64,000 bases of DNA, taken from Phormidesmis sp963710175. Its GTDB lineage: Bacteria > Cyanobacteriota > Cyanobacteriia > Phormidesmidales > Phormidesmidaceae. Both the position numbers and the translations under genes were made by a program. The stretch covers positions 434,001 through 498,000 of the forward strand of contig CAVPZC010000001.1 of NCBI GenBank assembly GCA_963710175.1. Direction: 5' to 3'. The notes under the pieces were generated by a model. The model saw only the letters and a program-made list of their open reading frames with translations, searched no databases and was not told where the DNA came from. Below are positions 60,893 through 64,000 of the stretch, one piece after another (positions within the stretch are counted from its first letter, which is position 1; each line of letters opens with the position of its first letter).

Positions 60893-61756
60893 CTAGTCCC
60901 ATCGGTGCTGCCTGGCTTCATAGACTATCTCTTGCGCTTCTTCGAGTGGAATATGGTAGCGATCGCTCAAAAGTTGGGGAATGCGATCGCAGGCGCGGTT
61001 GGGATTTACGTTTGGTCGGCTGGAGTAAGAAGGCAGGGCAACGTTGCACAAAAAAGGCGAAGGTTTCGCCTCTAGCTGAAGCGGTTCAAGGTTTAGAACG
61101 CCTCGTAAATTTGTGAAAAATAGCAAGGCACCGCTGAGGTTGGCATCGCTAAGGTTGGCATCGCTGAGTAGGGTGCAGTTGAGGTCGGCATCGCTGAGAT
61201 TGGTATATCTGAGGTTGGCCCCGCTGAGGTTGGTGTATCTGAGGTTAGCCCCGCTGAGGTTGGCATATCTGAGGTTAGCCGTGTTGAGGTCGGCCCCGCT
61301 GAGATTGGTGCTGATGAGGTCAGCCCCGCTGAGATTGGCCCCGCTGAGGTTAGCGCCGCTAAGGTCCGCCCCGCTGAGGTCGGCACCAATAAGATCAGCG
61401 CCGCTGAGGTTAGCGCCGCTAAGGTCAGCCCCACTGAGGTCGGCTGTCTCTGCATCTCTGTCAGCAGTGCAGAAATTAACAAGTAAGAAGGCTCCACCGG
61501 TAATCATCGCGATCGCCTCAATACCGCTGATGAGGGTTTCACGATGCTGATGCGCAAGGGTTGCTCTTTCGTGGCGGGATAGGTGGCTGTAATCTGGCTG
61601 AAGCCTACGCTCGGGGAGCGACCAAAACCACCACACCATCCCAAGAAAGACTGGAGTAGCTGCCACTCCAATCCCCCACCGCCTGTTGGCTTTTATCCTT
61701 GGCAGCCACTGTTTGAATTGCTCCCGCATTCTCAAGACCTTCTCAATACTGAGCAC
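60893..61756 (-). CDS. membrane-anchored pentapeptide-repeat protein
   Basis: A 287-residue protein with two N-terminal spans (WGIGVAATPVFLGMVWWFW and IEAIAMITGGAFLLVNF). From about residue 110 to 210 there is an uninterrupted series of about 20 A(D/N)L(S/R)(G/Y) pentapeptides, such as ADLSGANLSGADLIGADLSG, forming a right-handed quadrilateral beta helix. The last 70 residues are non-repetitive and contain the RACDRIPQLLSDRYHIPLEEAQEIVYEARQ helix. Function unknown. The reverse-strand ORFs here are shadows of the repeats. Confidence 0.85.
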   Translation of the reverse strand: MLSIEKVLRMREQFKQWLPRIKANRRWGIGVAATPVFLGMVWWFWSLPERRLQPDYSHLSRHERATLAHQHRETLISGIEAIAMITGGAFLLVNFCTADRDAETADLSGADLSGANLSGADLIGADLSGADLSGANLSGANLSGADLISTNLSGADLNTANLRYANLSGANLRYTNLSGANLRYTNLSDADLNCTLLSDANLSDANLSGALLFFTNLRGVLNLEPLQLEAKPSPFLCNVALPSYSSRPNVNPNRACDRIPQLLSDRYHIPLEEAQEIVYEARQHRWD

Positions 61757-61905
61757 AGTATCGCTCTTTTAACTCCGGGTCCGCTCTAATATCTATGTGT
61801 GCTTACCCCCCGCTCACTTCAATGCTTTACCGTCTCAGCTTAAACAAGCTTGCTTCTACCGGATGTACTTCAAGCGGTTGTTTAAGACACAGTAGTACAG
61901 CCGGA

Positions 61906-62019
61906 GTGATCGCGCTGGACGAGGCGAACGTCATGACTATCGCTGAGATATGCAACACGCTAGGCCATAGTCGCTCTACTTACTGCCGTTTAATAGCACT
62001 GAGTCGGATACCTTGTTAA
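61906..62019 (+). pseudogene. resolvase-type helix-turn-helix remnant
   Basis: The frame VIALDEANVMTIAEICNTLG followed by HSRSTYCRLIALSR matches the C-terminal HTH of serine recombinases/resolvases (MTIAEICxxLGISRSTxYR), but no catalytic domain precedes it. It lies immediately before the HEPN-like gene and marks an old insertion or exchange site. Confidence 0.5.
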
Positions 62020-62054
62020 TACCCACTCATTAAAAGACATCAATTTGCACCAGC

Positions 62055-63149
62055 ATGTACTTTCGCACGATCTATGAAATTCAGGTTCGATACAAGTATG
62101 AGGTAAAGGAAGATAAGCACCTTACTATTCTATTGCCACCGTTTCAAGTAGACACTGAAAATGGAGCCTATATAACGTTCAGAAAGCGTACCTTTCAGGA
62201 AGCTGTAGATCACAGATATCAGTGCGAAGACGTTGTAGAAGCCTGCTTTGAAGAAGCACTAATAGAAGAATACGAGGATTTCTTTATATTTTTACATGAG
62301 AACGCTATACATCCGGATCAGAGTGAGCCATCGTTTCGTTACCAAGGGAGTGACGGATGCGTGTATCCTTGGCCAAAAGTAAATAGCGATCTAATTCCTA
62401 GCGGTCTAATGGAGGCGATCTACAAAATCAGGCCAGCTTACGAAGCTAAGACCTTTGACATCATAAAGTTTGTTCGATGGAGACTTAATAGACCCTTCTC
62501 AAATAACCTAATTGGAAGACGTGGCTCAGAGTTCTCTATGAATAGAGTAGATTGGTATCCGATGCCCTACTCTGCAATGACTATCACTGCATCTTCGGTA
62601 CAGCCTATAGAACATACTCCAGCTATCGATGATAGTCAAAGAGAGGATATCAAGCTAGCCCTATCAAATCATAGCGAACACACCAAAGAGCCTTTCTATC
62701 GATATCTCTTCCACGAAACTTGGGAGCAGTATGAAAAGTCTCCTTTGAGCGCTATTGTTATGACTATGGTGGTTGTAGAATCGGCGGTGAAGCAATGTCT
62801 TATCTACCTTGACCCTTCTCGCAAAGAATCTCTTGAAGAAGAGGAGTCTTCTCCTCCATACAAGTTAATCAAAGAGATCTGCGCATTAAAACAGGAAAAG
62901 AATTTTATTCCGAAAAGGATAAGAACAGTTATTCACCAAGCTACAGAAATCAGAAATAAGATTGTTCACACAGGAAGAATTCCAGATGTCAACGACCCGA
63001 GTTTAGAGCATTTTGAGCAATACAAAGGCGACCCAATAGGAAAAGCCTATGAGCTTCTTGTCATTGTAGAAGAGCTGATGTGGCTGCTTGAATATGGAAG
63101 AAACTTAATGTGGACTAAGGAATACATCCAGGTAGAAACTAAGCTGTAG
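62055..63149 (+). CDS. HEPN-like protein, possible RNase of a defence or toxin system
   Basis: A 364-residue protein without a recognised N-terminal domain. The C-terminal 110 residues are helical with the ATEIRNKIVHTGRI segment: Arg300-Asn-Lys-Ile-Val-His305 fits the HEPN R-x4-H ribonuclease motif, and the Asn after Arg is usual. LSAIVMTMVVVESAVKQCLIYLD would be the helix facing it. The DNA is visibly more AT-rich and HIP1-poor than its neighbours, a sign of transfer. It is flanked by recombinase and histidine-kinase remnants. No antitoxin-like partner is seen next to it. Confidence 0.55.
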   Translation: MYFRTIYEIQVRYKYEVKEDKHLTILLPPFQVDTENGAYITFRKRTFQEAVDHRYQCEDVVEACFEEALIEEYEDFFIFLHENAIHPDQSEPSFRYQGSDGCVYPWPKVNSDLIPSGLMEAIYKIRPAYEAKTFDIIKFVRWRLNRPFSNNLIGRRGSEFSMNRVDWYPMPYSAMTITASSVQPIEHTPAIDDSQREDIKLALSNHSEHTKEPFYRYLFHETWEQYEKSPLSAIVMTMVVVESAVKQCLIYLDPSRKESLEEEESSPPYKLIKEICALKQEKNFIPKRIRTVIHQATEIRNKIVHTGRIPDVNDPSLEHFEQYKGDPIGKAYELLVIVEELMWLLEYGRNLMWTKEYIQVETKL

Positions 63150-63361
63150 CAGAAGACTAGAGGCAATGACCTTTGTATAAAGCACTTCTGAGACATGTAA
63201 TGAGATACGTTCTCCCTATGTCTCAAAAGGTATACCTTTCGTGACTTGCTGAAGAGAAAGCCTCTGCTTTCAAAATTTGAAAAGTACCCCGAGAACCAAC
63301 CTCGTGAGAGAACGCTTTCTACAAACAACAAGGCCACTGAGAGATCTTTTGAGCCTCTGAG

Positions 63362-63570
63362 CTAGAGCGACTGTGGCATGTTCTGACTTTCTATGAATGC
63401 GCAGGTTTCAGCTGGGACGATTGGTAGGATTATGGTGAATTCTGTGCCTGATTGGGCGTTGAAGGCTACGTTAATTTGTCCGCTGTGCTTTTCAAAGACA
63501 ATTTGATGGGCGATCGCCAGCCCCAACCCAATCCCTTCCCCCAATAGCTTTGGTGGTGTAGTTTCTAGTA
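63362..63570 (-). pseudogene. histidine-kinase C-terminal remnant
   Basis: GEGIGLGLAIAHQIVFEKHSGQINV, then GTEFTIILPI, is the G2-box end of a histidine-kinase ATPase domain. Upstream of it the sequence does not continue into the N, G1 or F boxes. It is therefore a truncated 3' piece, not an active gene. Confidence 0.75.
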
Positions 63571-63737
63571 GAAGAGAGTATGTTGTTGCAGAGAAGATTT
63601 TGCTCCTTGACTTTTCCTGAATTGAATCTCAAATAGCCGTGCCACCTCTAAAATGATAAAGGCAATGACAAAGGCGCTGTACTAGACTCGCAGGAATTGA
63701 TAGCCTACGGTTAACCCAACGCTGAGCCACTGAATCT

Positions 63738-64000
63738 ATGCGAGATTTTCATTTGCCTGGTCGCTCCCCTGCCTATAGCGCTGGTGGCATGGCGGCAACC
63801 TCTCATTCGCTGGCGACGCTGACGGCTATAGACATTTTGCGAGCGGGCGGCAATGCGGTAGATGGGGCGATCGCTGCTGCTGCCGTTCTCTGCGTCGTAG
63901 AGCCTCAGGCTACTGGCATTGGCGGTGACTGTTTTGCGCTGTACGCTCCCGCTGGTGAGGGCGAAGTGGTCGCATTGAACGGTTCGGGTAAAGCCCCAGC
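63738..64000 (+). CDS. ggt: gamma-glutamyltransferase, N-terminal part (runs off window)
   Basis: The ATG at 63738 opens MRDFHLPGRSPAYSAGGMAATSHSLATLTA. AIDILRAGGNAVDGAIAAAAVLCVVEPQATGIGGDCFALY is the typical start of a gamma-glutamyltransferase: the GGNAxDAAIA block and GIGGD. The gene is cut at the window end after 87 codons. The enzyme hydrolyses or transfers the gamma-glutamyl group of glutathione. No signal peptide precedes the conserved block, so it may be a cytoplasmic form. Confidence 0.9.
   Translation, partial: MRDFHLPGRSPAYSAGGMAATSHSLATLTAIDILRAGGNAVDGAIAAAAVLCVVEPQATGIGGDCFALYAPAGEGEVVALNGSGKAP

Noticed and set aside
61093..61550. Long ORFs in other frames across the pentapeptide-repeat gene.
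   Set aside because: They are repetitive shadows of the 15-bp codon period of the real gene, whose A(D/N)L repeats make sense as protein.

Overview
The window is chromosomal DNA from a cyanobacterium. The evidence is a photosystem I block (psaF-psaJ-psaL), a Tic22-type protein, many families largely confined to cyanobacteria (DUF2555, DUF2996, DUF3370, DUF3611, DUF4332, DUF4912), an FeS-type photolyase/cryptochrome, and frequent HIP1 octamers (gcgatcgc) across both coding strands. Gene content and a moderately high GC fit a Leptolyngbya/Phormidesmis/Synechococcus-like lineage, but species cannot be fixed from sequence alone. There is no rRNA operon, no CRISPR array and no intact transposase gene; one tRNA-Pro is present.

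Layout. 1-6.9 kb: a c-type cytochrome, metH, then a tight plus-strand run VOC protein - PLP decarboxylase - cbiT; metH needs cobalamin and cbiT is a corrin-pathway enzyme. 7-13 kb: a glycosyltransferase fused to a degenerate EAL domain, cdsA, a DUF2993 protein, a SAP/DUF4912 protein and a nested inverted-repeat element. 13-24 kb: an unknown protein, a GH38 alpha-mannosidase, a GT25-like transferase, an FeS photolyase, a decayed partial copy of that photolyase interrupted by a small mobile element, and a pentapeptide-TM-MORN protein. 24-31 kb: a Ski2-like helicase, then a stress group (dienelactone hydrolase, DJ-1/PfpI, OsmC, and divergent HtrA). 31-42 kb: envelope and quality-control genes (TPM protein, GHL10-like hydrolase, LemA), an orphan MSMEG_0570-family gene, a transaldolase-like enzyme, an M10-type metalloprotease and TldD. 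42-50 kb: gmd and fcl for GDP-fucose, purH, an esterase and coaBC. 50-58 kb: tic22, tRNA-Pro, GNAT, ACT-domain protein, tsaD, psaF-psaJ-psaL and ald. 58-64 kb: a Rof-like protein, DUF3370, a small membrane protein paralogous to one at 42.4 kb, a pentapeptide protein, and an AT-richer accessory patch with recombinase and histidine-kinase remnants around a HEPN-like gene; the start of a gamma-glutamyltransferase gene runs off the end.

Most notable points. (1) A roughly 105-bp non-autonomous element occurs four times (7002, 21652, 23339, 44198). Its termini are TATAGC/GCTATA; one copy sits in a pseudogene whose reading frame is restored by removing the element and one TA, which indicates TA-targeted insertion. 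Two subfamilies differ in stem sequence but keep pairing. (2) The GT2-EAL fusion keeps most EAL ligands but has Lys in place of the catalytic Glu. (3) A lone HEPN-type R-x4-H protein lies in an accessory patch. (4) A Rof-like Rho-inhibitor homolog occurs in a phylum generally without Rho. (5) The psaF-psaJ-psaL order is associated with tetrameric PSI.
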